Virus record (IMG/VR): IMGVR_UViG_3300046454_000807
Span: 1 to 64,000 of that record
Source: a virus
Length of the DNA: 64,000 nucleotides
Strand: one strand, 5' to 3'
Position numbers and translations under genes: made by a program. Below the pieces are notes generated by a model, which did no database searches, was not told the DNA's origin, and was given only the letters and a program-made list of their open reading frames with translations. Below are positions 25,030 through 33,195 of this stretch, piece after piece. Position 1 is the stretch's first letter, and every line of letters begins with the position of its first letter.

Positions 25030-26529
25030 GTGGAGCGCACGCAATTCGCTGGCCTGCTGGTCCTGGAGCCGGGTGAGTCGATCAACGAAGGCAGTGGCGC
25101 CTTCATTGGCACCGACCGCAAGACGATCGACCATTTCCTCCAGATCGGTGCCAAGACGCACCGACACACCGGGCTCAACGGCCTGACGAACCCGGCCGCG
25201 GCGCCGGGCGCGAGCATCATCGCCTCCGGCGGCACGATCTCCGCTGACCTCGCGATCTCCCTCGGCTATACGCTCGAAGACGAAAACAGCGGCGAGACCA
25301 TGCTGTCCCCGGTCGCCGTCGTCAGCACGCAGCCGCCGCTCTCCTCGCCGGTGGCCGCGCCGAGCGCTGTGGCGAACTACGCCGGCGGCTCGCTGCTCGT
25401 CAACACCTACTACTACGCCCTGACATGGGGCGATGGCGAAGGCGGCGAGACGCCGCTAGGAGCCTCCGTCAACGTCGAGCGAGCCCCAGGCTTCGCCTCC
25501 GGGCGAGTGCAGCTCAGCAACCTGAACTACGGCATGGTCGCGGCTGGCGCCAAAGAATGGCGGCTCTACCGCGCGACTGGCGGCGGCTCCTACTATCTGC
25601 TCACGACGGGCGGTACCGGGGCGAGCACGTTCACGGACGACGGGAGCCATTCGCTGGACTGCTCCACGACTCCACCTGCCGGCGAAGAAAACACCACCGT
25701 CGGAATCAACACGCTGCTGGTGACGCTTCCCTCTGGCGTGCAAGCTGGCACGACTTTCATCAACCTCTACGCGAGCGTGACGAGCGACTTCAGCGGCGGC
25801 TCGCTGATCGGCCGCTACCCGGTCGCGAGCGCCGGCCATGTCGCTGCCTTCAGCTCGCTCTCGTTCGGGGAAACGTCGCCACCACCCGTGAACCTCTCGA
25901 TCGGCGGGGCGCATCAGATCGACCCCGACACAGAGCTGCTCGAATGGCACTGGAAGCGGCCAGTGACGGCTTCTGGCCTACTGGGCTCCGGCACGATGGG
26001 CGACGTGAAGCTCTCCGAGCAGGATGGCCTCCTCTTCGCAGTGCTCTCGGCGTCGGCGGCCAACCCATCGCAATGGGTACGGATCGCCAGTGGCGGTGGG
26101 GGCGGCGCGATCACGGCCAGCGGCACCGGCGGCACGATCAACCCGGCCGAGAAGCTGACCTTCGTCGGCTCTGGCGGCTTGCTGGTCAACTTGGCCGAAG
26201 GCGCGAAAAAAGAGGCCATCATCACTATCACCGCGGGCGCTCCGCGCCTGACGATGATCGCCAGTGGGGTGTCAGTGCCCGAACTCGAAGTCGAGGAAGT
26301 TACCGCATCGGGAGGGGTGAACGTTCAGCACACCAATCCTGGCCCTCACCAGTCGAAACTCAAGTTCGAAGGCGACCGGCAGTTCCTCGGTCAAGAGGGG
26401 ATGGGGGTAATCATCCACGGCTCCAACGCTGCGGTCGCAAGGGGGACCAAGTTTAGGCAATACACCTGGATAGGTACGGTCAAACCTACCAACATACAGG
26501 TCCACGACATATGGATCGAATCATCCTAG
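25030..26529 (+). CDS. tail fibre / baseplate protein
   Basis: A 499-residue protein starting at GTG 25030, with GAGGAGG 8 bases upstream. The N-terminus contains HFLQIGAKTHRHTGLNG, then Gly/Ser/Thr/Ala-rich stretches. A FnIII-like segment occurs around residues 110-200 (NYAGGSLLVNTYYYALTWGD, EWRLYRATGGGSYYLLT), the fold of surface-binding virion appendages. The C-terminus is beta-rich. Probably a receptor-facing fibre component. Confidence 0.65.
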   Translation: MERTQFAGLLVLEPGESINEGSGAFIGTDRKTIDHFLQIGAKTHRHTGLNGLTNPAAAPGASIIASGGTISADLAISLGYTLEDENSGETMLSPVAVVSTQPPLSSPVAAPSAVANYAGGSLLVNTYYYALTWGDGEGGETPLGASVNVERAPGFASGRVQLSNLNYGMVAAGAKEWRLYRATGGGSYYLLTTGGTGASTFTDDGSHSLDCSTTPPAGEENTTVGINTLLVTLPSGVQAGTTFINLYASVTSDFSGGSLIGRYPVASAGHVAAFSSLSFGETSPPPVNLSIGGAHQIDPDTELLEWHWKRPVTASGLLGSGTMGDVKLSEQDGLLFAVLSASAANPSQWVRIASGGGGGAITASGTGGTINPAEKLTFVGSGGLLVNLAEGAKKEAIITITAGAPRLTMIASGVSVPELEVEEVTASGGVNVQHTNPGPHQSKLKFEGDRQFLGQEGMGVIIHGSNAAVARGTKFRQYTWIGTVKPTNIQVHDIWIESS

Positions 26530-27882
26530 ATGGCAACGATCCCCGAACAGCTCACTACGCTTTCGCTTCTTGATTCGCTGAAACATTCAGGGGCACCAGA
26601 AAACATGACCGTCATGCCCTGGTCGGTCTCAAACGGCACCTTCAGCGAAACCACCGGCTGGTCTCCGCCGGGGTTCTTCGAAGGACTAGGGGGCCTCCGA
26701 GGCGGATACTTCGACAACAGGAATCGAGTCTCGGGAAGCTATGCCGTCGGCGTGAAGAAGACCACCGGCTCGCTTCAGGGTCTTCGCCAGTTTGACCTCT
26801 GGCTCTTTCACCAGGGCGGCTCGAAAGCCAGTGGCTACCACGTTGCGGTTCTCGCAGAAGCCTCGGGAAAGGTGCAGTACATACTTCGTAAGTGGACGGG
26901 TGCCTCGGAACCGACCATTATTTTTGAATCGGCCAAAGAATTGACGTTCAGCGAAAACGACTCCTTTTTCTTGGCGTATGTGGACGGTATGGTGGAAATC
27001 TACCATCAGGCAGGCGCAGGTACGCCCGAACTAATCGGCCAGGTAGAAGACTCCACCTACAGTGAGGGGTACATTGGCTTTGGTGGCAACGGTTCCAACC
27101 CGAAGCTCATCAACCTTGCCTGTGGCACACTTGTCCTCCCCCCTGAAGTCGTTCGGAAATGGACCAATTCTCCGGCTTCGCAGATTGTCGCAGCCCTCGG
27201 GCAGGTCCCTCTTGCCTCGCCCGTCACGGTTGCTGCTCTTATCAAGTATGAAAAAGATGGGAGCATCCTGGTCATCGAAAATGAAGCCGGGGAAACCCTT
27301 GAAGGACAACTCTTTGGGATCAATGTTGGAACCCTGATTTTGCTCGGCAAAGAAGCTGGAGTTAAACCGCCTAAAGAAGGGTGGGTGTTGGTGGCGGGCA
27401 CTAAGGCCGCTGGAGAAGCCAAAGTGCGACTCCACATGTATGTGTTCTCGACGAGGAAATGGGAACATAAAGAAGGCTCCGAAAACGTAGTTGGAAACCT
27501 GAAAGGCAACAAAGCTAGGCTTGGAGGCAAACTGAATGCAGTCGGTCCCTTCGGGGGGTCGATGGCCGCTGTGGGGGTCTGGAACTCAGTCCTGACCGAC
27601 GCTCAGGTGGAAGCCCTCGTTGAAGCCGGCTCTCTCGAAAACTGGCGCACTGCCGGAGGGTCCAAGCCGGTGGCGCTCTGGCTCTTCAACCAGCCGCTAG
27701 TGAGCGTCGCAGTCAAAGACATCATCGGCAGCTCCAACGAGATAAGCCACACCGAAACCACGGTAGTCACCGAAAGCCCACCAATCCCCTACAAGACGAA
27801 ACTCATCAAGGTCCTGTCGAGTGGGGGCGTGCAGGAACTCAGGCGGTGGATTTTCGGAGCCGAAGGCATGATCCGCGCCTGA
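26530..27882 (+). CDS. LamG-like receptor-binding tail protein
   Basis: A 450-residue protein starting immediately after the previous stop. It has two jelly-roll halves: residues ~60-200 (FDLWLFHQGGSKASGYHVAV, then GMVEIYHQAGAGTPELIGQV) and ~210-400, ending with AAVGVWNSVLTDAQVEALVE and VALWLFNQP, the hallmark of laminin G / concanavalin A-like domains. These bind sugars. The coding sequence is AT-richer than its neighbours, with 28 of 60 bases G or C in 26941-27000. This fits a recently exchanged host-range module. Confidence 0.7.
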   Translation: MATIPEQLTTLSLLDSLKHSGAPENMTVMPWSVSNGTFSETTGWSPPGFFEGLGGLRGGYFDNRNRVSGSYAVGVKKTTGSLQGLRQFDLWLFHQGGSKASGYHVAVLAEASGKVQYILRKWTGASEPTIIFESAKELTFSENDSFFLAYVDGMVEIYHQAGAGTPELIGQVEDSTYSEGYIGFGGNGSNPKLINLACGTLVLPPEVVRKWTNSPASQIVAALGQVPLASPVTVAALIKYEKDGSILVIENEAGETLEGQLFGINVGTLILLGKEAGVKPPKEGWVLVAGTKAAGEAKVRLHMYVFSTRKWEHKEGSENVVGNLKGNKARLGGKLNAVGPFGGSMAAVGVWNSVLTDAQVEALVEAGSLENWRTAGGSKPVALWLFNQPLVSVAVKDIIGSSNEISHTETTVVTESPPIPYKTKLIKVLSSGGVQELRRWIFGAEGMIRA

Positions 27883-29297
27883 TGAAATACGAATTCGCAA
27901 ATGGCAATACGACGCAGAAAGGCATGTGGGAAGAGGCTATCTCTCACCTGCTCCACCTGCCCCAGGATGCTCTGCCGCTCACGATCAACGTCTCCTTCGT
28001 GGACCCGAGCACCCTGGTCGGCGGCGGCCATCTCATCGACCTCGCAGTCACCACCTGGACCTACGGTTCGACCGAGGCCGAAACAAAAGTCCGCAACGAT
28101 TCGCCGGGGTTCGGTGAAGCACGTCAGAGCCTAGAAGCCGAAGCAGCCGGGCTCGGGCTCGTCTTTAACCCCGAGCGCTTCTACCTGGAGACCGCGATCC
28201 ACGAGCTAGGGCACGCTGCGTTCGCCTCGCTGCCGGAATCGAAGCGCATCGCGATCGCGCAGATGTTTGGCGCCCAGAGTGATGATCTGGGCGAACTCGA
28301 CCCCAGCGGTGCCGGGTGGCAAGACAAGATCATCGAGGGAATCGCTGAGACCTTCAAGGAGGCATTCCTGCCGCGGCGGTTCAGGGTCTTTCCAAATCGC
28401 ACCAAACGCAAAATCCCTTACCACGAATACCCCCGCTTTCGCGAACTATTTCGACAGGCCGTGCCCGAAATTGGCAGTGAAGAAGAAGGTGTTCCCGGCT
28501 ACAACTTCAACATTTTCCGGCGTGGCGGCTATGGGATGTCGGTCCTCTGGCCGGACGAACGAGGAGGGCTCTACACCGGCAAGACCGGGGGCGGTTCGAA
28601 TTTTGAATCCATATCGACCATGCAGGTCGGCGGTGACCCGGTGCAGGTTCAGGGCAAACACAAATTCACAATGGCTTGGACTATCCCTCGCTCAGTCCTG
28701 GAACAAATAATCATCGAAAAGTTTCTCACCGAGGCCGACCTTCGTATCACTCTCGAAGCGCTCGTCGGGGAAGATGTACTTGCTCGTTGGTCGATCCTGT
28801 TGTCTTGTGGCTGGGTCGGGGAATTTGAACGTGCCGAACTCGAAAAACATCCCGATTTCCAGGGCATCACACAATCTCGACCACCTGGCCCAGAAGGTGG
28901 GGAAACCGAATACCTGATGTGGTTCGGGAGCGTCGGGACAACCACAAATGGTCCGCAGGTGAACGCTCCAACGATCACTGGGGGCACGGGTCTCGGTGGC
29001 CTACTCCCGGCCCTGACAATCCACTCTGAATTTGAAAGCGACTGGCTGAAAGAAGAACTCCAGTTGCTCGAAATCATCGGCACCCTCAAACTGACGTTCG
29101 CCGGCACGATCAAAGAATCGGAAGTCTTTATCGCCTCCCTCCGGGAAACGATTCCTGATTTCCACTTTCACCAAGGCGGCGTCACCCCCGGCGAAGGAGG
29201 AGTGATCGAACTGCCCTCGGCCCTACTGGTGCCCGAAGGTTCAGTGGCCGGCTCGAAGCCCCACCGGCGCCACGTGGCCGGGAGCTACGGCCGGTAG
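27882..29297 (+). CDS. tail-region protein with lethal-factor-like zincin domain
   Basis: A 471-residue protein starting at TGATG. Residues ~90-170 carry FYLETAIHELGHAAFASLPE (zinc motif HELGH at 107-111) and, downstream, IIEGIAETFKEAF, whose glutamate (E156) sits where anthrax-lethal-factor-type zincins have their third ligand. The rest (residues 170-471) is beta-rich and Gly-rich, probably a structural or binding part. In a virion such an enzyme could cut host surface proteins during entry. It could also be a structural remnant, but all three ligands are present. It ends at the bidirectional terminator. Confidence 0.65.
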   Translation: MKYEFANGNTTQKGMWEEAISHLLHLPQDALPLTINVSFVDPSTLVGGGHLIDLAVTTWTYGSTEAETKVRNDSPGFGEARQSLEAEAAGLGLVFNPERFYLETAIHELGHAAFASLPESKRIAIAQMFGAQSDDLGELDPSGAGWQDKIIEGIAETFKEAFLPRRFRVFPNRTKRKIPYHEYPRFRELFRQAVPEIGSEEEGVPGYNFNIFRRGGYGMSVLWPDERGGLYTGKTGGGSNFESISTMQVGGDPVQVQGKHKFTMAWTIPRSVLEQIIIEKFLTEADLRITLEALVGEDVLARWSILLSCGWVGEFERAELEKHPDFQGITQSRPPGPEGGETEYLMWFGSVGTTTNGPQVNAPTITGGTGLGGLLPALTIHSEFESDWLKEELQLLEIIGTLKLTFAGTIKESEVFIASLRETIPDFHFHQGGVTPGEGGVIELPSALLVPEGSVAGSKPHRRHVAGSYGR

Positions 29298-29322
29298 GCG
29301 GCCCTCCCGAAGGAGGACCGCC
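29297..29322. terminator. bidirectional terminator hairpin between convergent genes
   Basis: Arms 29297-29307 (GGCGGCCCTCC) and 29312-29322 (GGAGGACCGCC) pair over 11 positions with one mismatch around a CGAA tetraloop. It lies directly at the stop of the tail operon and 11 bases from the stop of the leftward gene at 29333. No long T-run follows on either side. Confidence 0.55.
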
Positions 29323-29332
29323 GTTCCAGCTC

Positions 29333-29815
29333 TTACGCGGGCTCCCCCGCAGGCGGCTCCGCGCCACCTTCCGGCGCCGGCGCCGGCTCTCCGCCTTCGG
29401 CGGGGGGCGGCTCGACCGGAGGCTCGCCGCCTCCTTCGGGCGCGGGCGGCTGAGGCTCGGCCTTCGCCGCTTCAGTCGCCTGGGTGAGTGCGTCGGCGAC
29501 GCCGGTCACCTTGCTGGTGATCGAGTCGATCTGCTCCTGTGAGATGCTGCCCACCTGGAGCTGTGCTACCTCGTCCTTGAGGGCAACCAGCTCTTCGGCG
29601 GCGGCACCCTCGACGGCCACGAGGCCATCCACGGCCGTCTGGAGCGCTGACAGGTCTGCCATCAGCTTGTCCACCTTTCTGTGTAGGGCGACCACCGACA
29701 GCAGGGTGAGCTTGCCGATGAAGCTGGACTCGATCTCCAGCTCCGCCAACTCCTCCAGCTCGAACTCGATGCCGAGCCCCAAGCCCTCGATGATGCGCCG
29801 TTCGTTCTCTTTCAT
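29333..29815 (-). CDS. coiled-coil protein with Pro/Glu-rich tail
   Basis: A 160-residue leftward protein starting at ATG 29815. The N-terminal half has helical heptads (ELEELAELEIESS, KVDKLMADLSALQTAVDGL, then ELVALKDEVAQLQVG). The last ~45 residues are Pro, Glu and Gly (PPAPEGGGEPPVEPPPAEGG). No signal peptide or membrane span. It is convergent with the tail genes and divergent from 29922. Function unknown; a trimerising fibre-like or regulatory coiled coil is possible. Confidence 0.65.
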   Translation of the reverse strand: MKENERRIIEGLGLGIEFELEELAELEIESSFIGKLTLLSVVALHRKVDKLMADLSALQTAVDGLVAVEGAAAEELVALKDEVAQLQVGSISQEQIDSITSKVTGVADALTQATEAAKAEPQPPAPEGGGEPPVEPPPAEGGEPAPAPEGGAEPPAGEPA

Positions 29816-29827
29816 CGCCGCACCTTA
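29816..29827 (-). promoter_or_regulatory. leaderless promoter candidate (TAAGGT), leftward
   Basis: On the minus strand TAAGGT (complement of 29822-29827) is followed by GCGGCG and the ATG of the coiled-coil gene. It faces away from the rightward promoter at 29907, forming a 106-base divergent regulatory region. Confidence 0.45.
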
Positions 29828-29906
29828 ACTGCTGGACCGGCGAGCGCGTTGCCACCTGGTTACGGAATTTGCGGGATCAACCCTCGATGCAGTCCTGCGG
29901 GCGCGC

Positions 29907-29921
29907 TAGGTTGTCGCTCCG
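29907..29921 (+). promoter_or_regulatory. leaderless promoter candidate (TAGGTT)
   Basis: CTAGGTT is followed by 9 bases and the ATG at 29922. The same TAGGTT hexamer occurs before the 58147 gene. It would drive the recombination/replication operon. Confidence 0.45.
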
Positions 29922-30923
29922 ATGGCCGAACGAGCCGAGAAGCGCTATGGCCGTGAGGGCAACCGCTGGGTCAACCAGACGCCCCCCGGCACCGAGATCG
30001 CGATCTGGTTCAAGGAGAACGTTGCCATCGCCGAGGGGCTGGAGCACGAGCACTACGTCGGCGGCGTGACGCTGATCCCGAACACCGAAAAATCGAAGAC
30101 GGTTGTCGGCTGGGAGGGCACTGCCCCCGTGATCGGCGATGTCACCGACCTCGTGCTCACGCCCTACATGCGCGTCGAGACTCGGGTCAAGTATTTCCAC
30201 GACCTCTGCGAATTGAAGGGCTGGATCGGCTTCATCGACCCGCAGCCGCCGGTAAAGCCGAATCCACAGCTCCCGGGCGGGCACGGGCTCTTCTCGACTG
30301 CGGTCGTCACCGCCGACAAAAAGGAGTCTCGCTTCGTCGGCTGCTCGATGCGCGTGCAGGTCTGGAAGAAGAGCGGCTTCAAGGAGGAGCCCTACGTCGT
30401 CGATAAGCGCACGGGCGAGATCGGCTTCCGCCGCTCGGGCACTCTCGTCCTCGAAGGGCCGCCGGCGACGAAGGTCGTGCCGACCCTCGGCCGCTTCGGC
30501 GCCGACGTGAACGCGCTGATGAAGGCCGAGACCGGCGCCGTCGGCCGCGCCCTCGGCATGGCCGGGATGCTCGTAATCCCCGGCACCGGCATCGCCACGG
30601 CCGAGGACCTCCAGGAAGGCCAGGGCTCCGAGCAGGTCCCCAGCGACGCGGCCGAGCTGCCGCCGGACTTCACGCCGGCGAACGAGTTGGACGCCGACGA
30701 GCAGCTCCGGGCCGACATCACTCAGTGGCTGGAGGTCATGGAGAGCAGCTACCCCAAGGCCGCGCAGGAGTTCAAGGCATGGGCCAAAGAGCGCGGCTTC
30801 GGCCTGCTCTCCGAAGTGACTTCCCCTGCACTTCGCGCCATTCACCGCAAGGCGAAAGGAATGCTTGACGCCGCGGTCGAGGCAGAGGAGAAACCTACCG
30901 TTGCGGAGCCGCCCAAAGAGTAG
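29922..30923 (+). CDS. recombination protein, single-strand annealing type (candidate)
   Basis: A 333-residue protein at the head of the replication region. Near residues 195-225 it has MKAETGAVGRALGMAGMLVI then GTGIATAEDLQE, a motif (T.A.GRALG.aG....giAsaEd) that I associate with ERF/Sak-like annealing or phage recombination proteins. The C-terminus has a helical tail. The next gene is a Cas4-like exonuclease, and annealing protein plus exonuclease is a known phage recombination pair. Assigned from motif and neighbour; the family name is uncertain. Confidence 0.6.
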   Translation: MAERAEKRYGREGNRWVNQTPPGTEIAIWFKENVAIAEGLEHEHYVGGVTLIPNTEKSKTVVGWEGTAPVIGDVTDLVLTPYMRVETRVKYFHDLCELKGWIGFIDPQPPVKPNPQLPGGHGLFSTAVVTADKKESRFVGCSMRVQVWKKSGFKEEPYVVDKRTGEIGFRRSGTLVLEGPPATKVVPTLGRFGADVNALMKAETGAVGRALGMAGMLVIPGTGIATAEDLQEGQGSEQVPSDAAELPPDFTPANELDADEQLRADITQWLEVMESSYPKAAQEFKAWAKERGFGLLSEVTSPALRAIHRKAKGMLDAAVEAEEKPTVAEPPKE

Positions 30924-30959
30924 TACCATGCTCCGCCTTCCATCCAGTCGAAGGGTACT

Positions 30960-32105
30960 GTGGAGCTTCCAGGCAACGCGATCGGCATCAGTGACATCCT
31001 CCAGTTCAGGGAGTGCCGTCGTCGGTGGGAGTTCGACATGCAACGGTGGTCGGAGCTAGGTGAAGCGCCCGAGGCAGAGAATCCAAATAACGTCTACGGG
31101 TCCGCAATTCACCTAGCGATCGCAACTGTCGAGGAGACGGGTAGCGATGACGAGGCGATCGACGCGGCCGTGCAGCGCTACGGACGTTGGCTCGAACCCG
31201 AAGACATCGACCAGCTTCAGGAAGACCTTGAGACCTACCATGCGCGCGATTACTCCGGGGTTGAAACTGTCGCATCGGAGGAGAACCTTCGCGTCCCGCT
31301 GATGGAGTTCGAGGGCGAGACGATCTACTACCGCTTCACATTGGACCGTCTCTACCGCCAGGTTGGCAACTCGTCGTCCTTCATCCACCTGGACTACAAG
31401 TCCTCGAAGCACCGGAAGACTGACGAAGAGGTCCACAAAGACCCGCAGCTCTGGTCATACAACTGGGCCATCTACGAGTATTGGCCCGAGGTTGAGGACC
31501 TCACGCAGATTTACGATCAGCTTCGCTTCGGAGCGGTGCCCACCCGAAAGAACGCGCAGCAGCGAGAGAGGATCAAACACTGGTTGGTGCGACAGGTCAC
31601 CGCGATTCTTGAAGCGGACCACACTAATCCCAAGTTCAATCAGTGGTGTCCGTGGTGTCCAATCATGGAGAGCTGCTCGGAGCCATTGCGCACTGCCCAG
31701 TTTGCGAGAGATCGTATCGCCGCACTCGCCCCAGAAGGCTCCGATGTCGCTAACCTGGCAGCGCAGGACATCGACACCTACGTCGAGGACCTGCATGAAG
31801 TCGAAACGGTACGGAAGTGTCTGGAGAGATTCGAGAAATCGGTGAAGGAGGTCATCCGCGAGCTGCCGCAGGAGCGCCGGCAGCAGCTCGGGTTCGGCCT
31901 CTTCCCCAGCTCGCGAGATGTCTGGAGCGCGCAGGGACTGCGCTTGGCGCACGCCGAGGTCGGTGACGATTTCTATCTCCTCGTAAAGATGACGAAGACC
32001 AACATAGATCGCTTCTTCGGAAGAGACAAAGCAGCCGCGGAGCGCGTGCTGCAATTCGCCGAGAAGGAGAAGGCTAGCCCGAGATTGAGCCGATTGAAGA
32101 ACTGA
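30960..32105 (+). CDS. Cas4-like PD-(D/E)XK exonuclease
   Basis: A 381-residue protein with GTG start 30960 and GAAGG upstream. The nuclease core is visible: GSAIH (H51), TLDRLYR (D129), FIHLDYKSSK (D145, K147) and DPQLWSYNWAIYEY (QxxxY helix). Four cysteines, C19 (FRECRRRW) and C230, C233, C239 (WCPWCPIMESC), match the iron-sulfur cluster of Cas4/AddB-type nucleases. It would resect DNA ends for recombination with the protein before it. No CRISPR array or other cas genes are present. Confidence 0.82.
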   Translation: MELPGNAIGISDILQFRECRRRWEFDMQRWSELGEAPEAENPNNVYGSAIHLAIATVEETGSDDEAIDAAVQRYGRWLEPEDIDQLQEDLETYHARDYSGVETVASEENLRVPLMEFEGETIYYRFTLDRLYRQVGNSSSFIHLDYKSSKHRKTDEEVHKDPQLWSYNWAIYEYWPEVEDLTQIYDQLRFGAVPTRKNAQQRERIKHWLVRQVTAILEADHTNPKFNQWCPWCPIMESCSEPLRTAQFARDRIAALAPEGSDVANLAAQDIDTYVEDLHEVETVRKCLERFEKSVKEVIRELPQERRQQLGFGLFPSSRDVWSAQGLRLAHAEVGDDFYLLVKMTKTNIDRFFGRDKAAAERVLQFAEKEKASPRLSRLKN

Positions 32106-32114
32106 AAAGCGAAA

Positions 32115-32147
32115 CGCCCCCGGAAACTTTGGCTAGTAGCGGGGGCG
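32115..32147 (+). terminator. hairpin after the exonuclease gene
   Basis: CGCCCCCG (32115-32122) and CGGGGGCG (32140-32147) form a perfect 8-bp stem with a 17-base loop, ten bases after the stop codon. No adjacent T-run, so termination strength is uncertain. Confidence 0.45.
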
Positions 32148-32226
32148 CTTCACCGGACGCAAAGCATTTTCTCCGACCACCTTTCCACCAAAGCGGAGGA
32201 GGCAGAGGCTGCTTTACGTCGTGAAC

Positions 32227-32238
32227 TATACCTAGGAG
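32227..32238 (+). promoter_or_regulatory. possible promoter and ribosome binding site for 32248
   Basis: TATACC (32227-32232) may be a -10 element; AGGAG (32234-32238) is 9 bases before the ATG at 32248. If both work, the transcript start would lie within or after the SD, so they may not be used together. Confidence 0.3.
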
Positions 32239-32247
32239 TCACGACAG

Positions 32248-33195
32248 ATGCAAGATGGAAGTGAGCCGCGTCCCGCGCGGCGCCCGAAGAACCCCACCGA
32301 AGCAGCATTCTTCGACCTGGCTGTCGCAGCCGGCTGGACCCCGTTGAAACGTGGCTGGCCGACGTTCATGTTGCAGCGCGGCGACGACATTCTCGCGGTC
32401 CATGTGAGACCTCCAGGGCGTGCGCAGCTTGCGCCAGAACAGGCCCGTTTGCAGGGGATTCTGGTCAGGGCCGGAGTGCCTTGCGCCGTGTGGACGCCGG
32501 ACGGCGGCGTCGCGGGGGGGGTAGGGGGTTTGGGGGTGGGGGAGGAGTTGAGTTCAGATACTGCAACAGCCCTACTACAAGCGTCTTCCTCTCTCCAAAC
32601 GCTGGTAGAGGAGGGGGAGTCTGAGGGGGAACCGGATTCAGCCGACGGCGCCGGCACCACCGCTGCCCTACCTAGCCGATCTGAGACCTCCCAGATGATC
32701 GACGACGTGTGGGCCGCCTACGTCCGCGTGATGAGCCCGAGGCGCAAGGAGGCAGGTGACGACGATCGTCTCGTGATCCGCAACGCGCTGAAGGTCGCGA
32801 GTCCGCAGGAGTTGATCGTCTGCATCGAAGCCTGCAACGCCTCCGACTACCACATGAAGCGCGGCAGGCACGTGGAACGCGCCGGCGGCAAGTACAACGC
32901 GCTGTCCAAGATTCTGAAGCCGCGCCCTCGACGCGAGGAGACGCAGCGATCGCGCATCGACTGGTGGCTTGACCGTGCAAATGCTGCGGGCGTTGCGGGG
33001 TTTCCGTCCGCCGACGATGCAATTGTGGGCCAGCGTCAGGTAGAAGTCCAGCGCGGTCACCAGTCCGGGGACCCGGAGATGGTGAGAAAGGCTCAAGAAG
33101 CTGAGGCATGGCTAGGCGAACATGGCATCGAAACGGTACGGCGCGAGGACGGATACCCCACTTTCCGAAGGACTGGGAAAGGTGACACTACGTGA
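32248..33195 (+). CDS. two-part protein: degenerate VRR-NUC-like domain plus DnaD-like domain (helicase loader candidate)
   Basis: 315 residues. The N-terminus (FFDLAVAAGWTPLKRGWPTF, then DDILAVHVRPPGRAQLAPEQ, then GVPCAVWTPD) follows the layout of VRR-NUC nucleases, but the catalytic (D/E)xK is replaced by VHVRP, so it is probably inactive. After a Gly/Ser/Glu linker (~95-150), residues ~150-240 (WAAYVRVMSPRRKE, RLVIRNALKVASPQELIVCI, ACNASDYHMKRGRHVERAGG) resemble a helical domain of phage replication initiators/loaders. It directly precedes DnaB with a GTGA overlap, fitting a loader. Confidence 0.55.
   Translation: MQDGSEPRPARRPKNPTEAAFFDLAVAAGWTPLKRGWPTFMLQRGDDILAVHVRPPGRAQLAPEQARLQGILVRAGVPCAVWTPDGGVAGGVGGLGVGEELSSDTATALLQASSSLQTLVEEGESEGEPDSADGAGTTAALPSRSETSQMIDDVWAAYVRVMSPRRKEAGDDDRLVIRNALKVASPQELIVCIEACNASDYHMKRGRHVERAGGKYNALSKILKPRPRREETQRSRIDWWLDRANAAGVAGFPSADDAIVGQRQVEVQRGHQSGDPEMVRKAQEAEAWLGEHGIETVRREDGYPTFRRTGKGDTT

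Noticed and set aside
30960-32105. Cas4-like protein as a sign of a CRISPR system
   Set aside because: No repeats or other cas genes; it sits beside an annealing-type protein, the usual phage recombination context.
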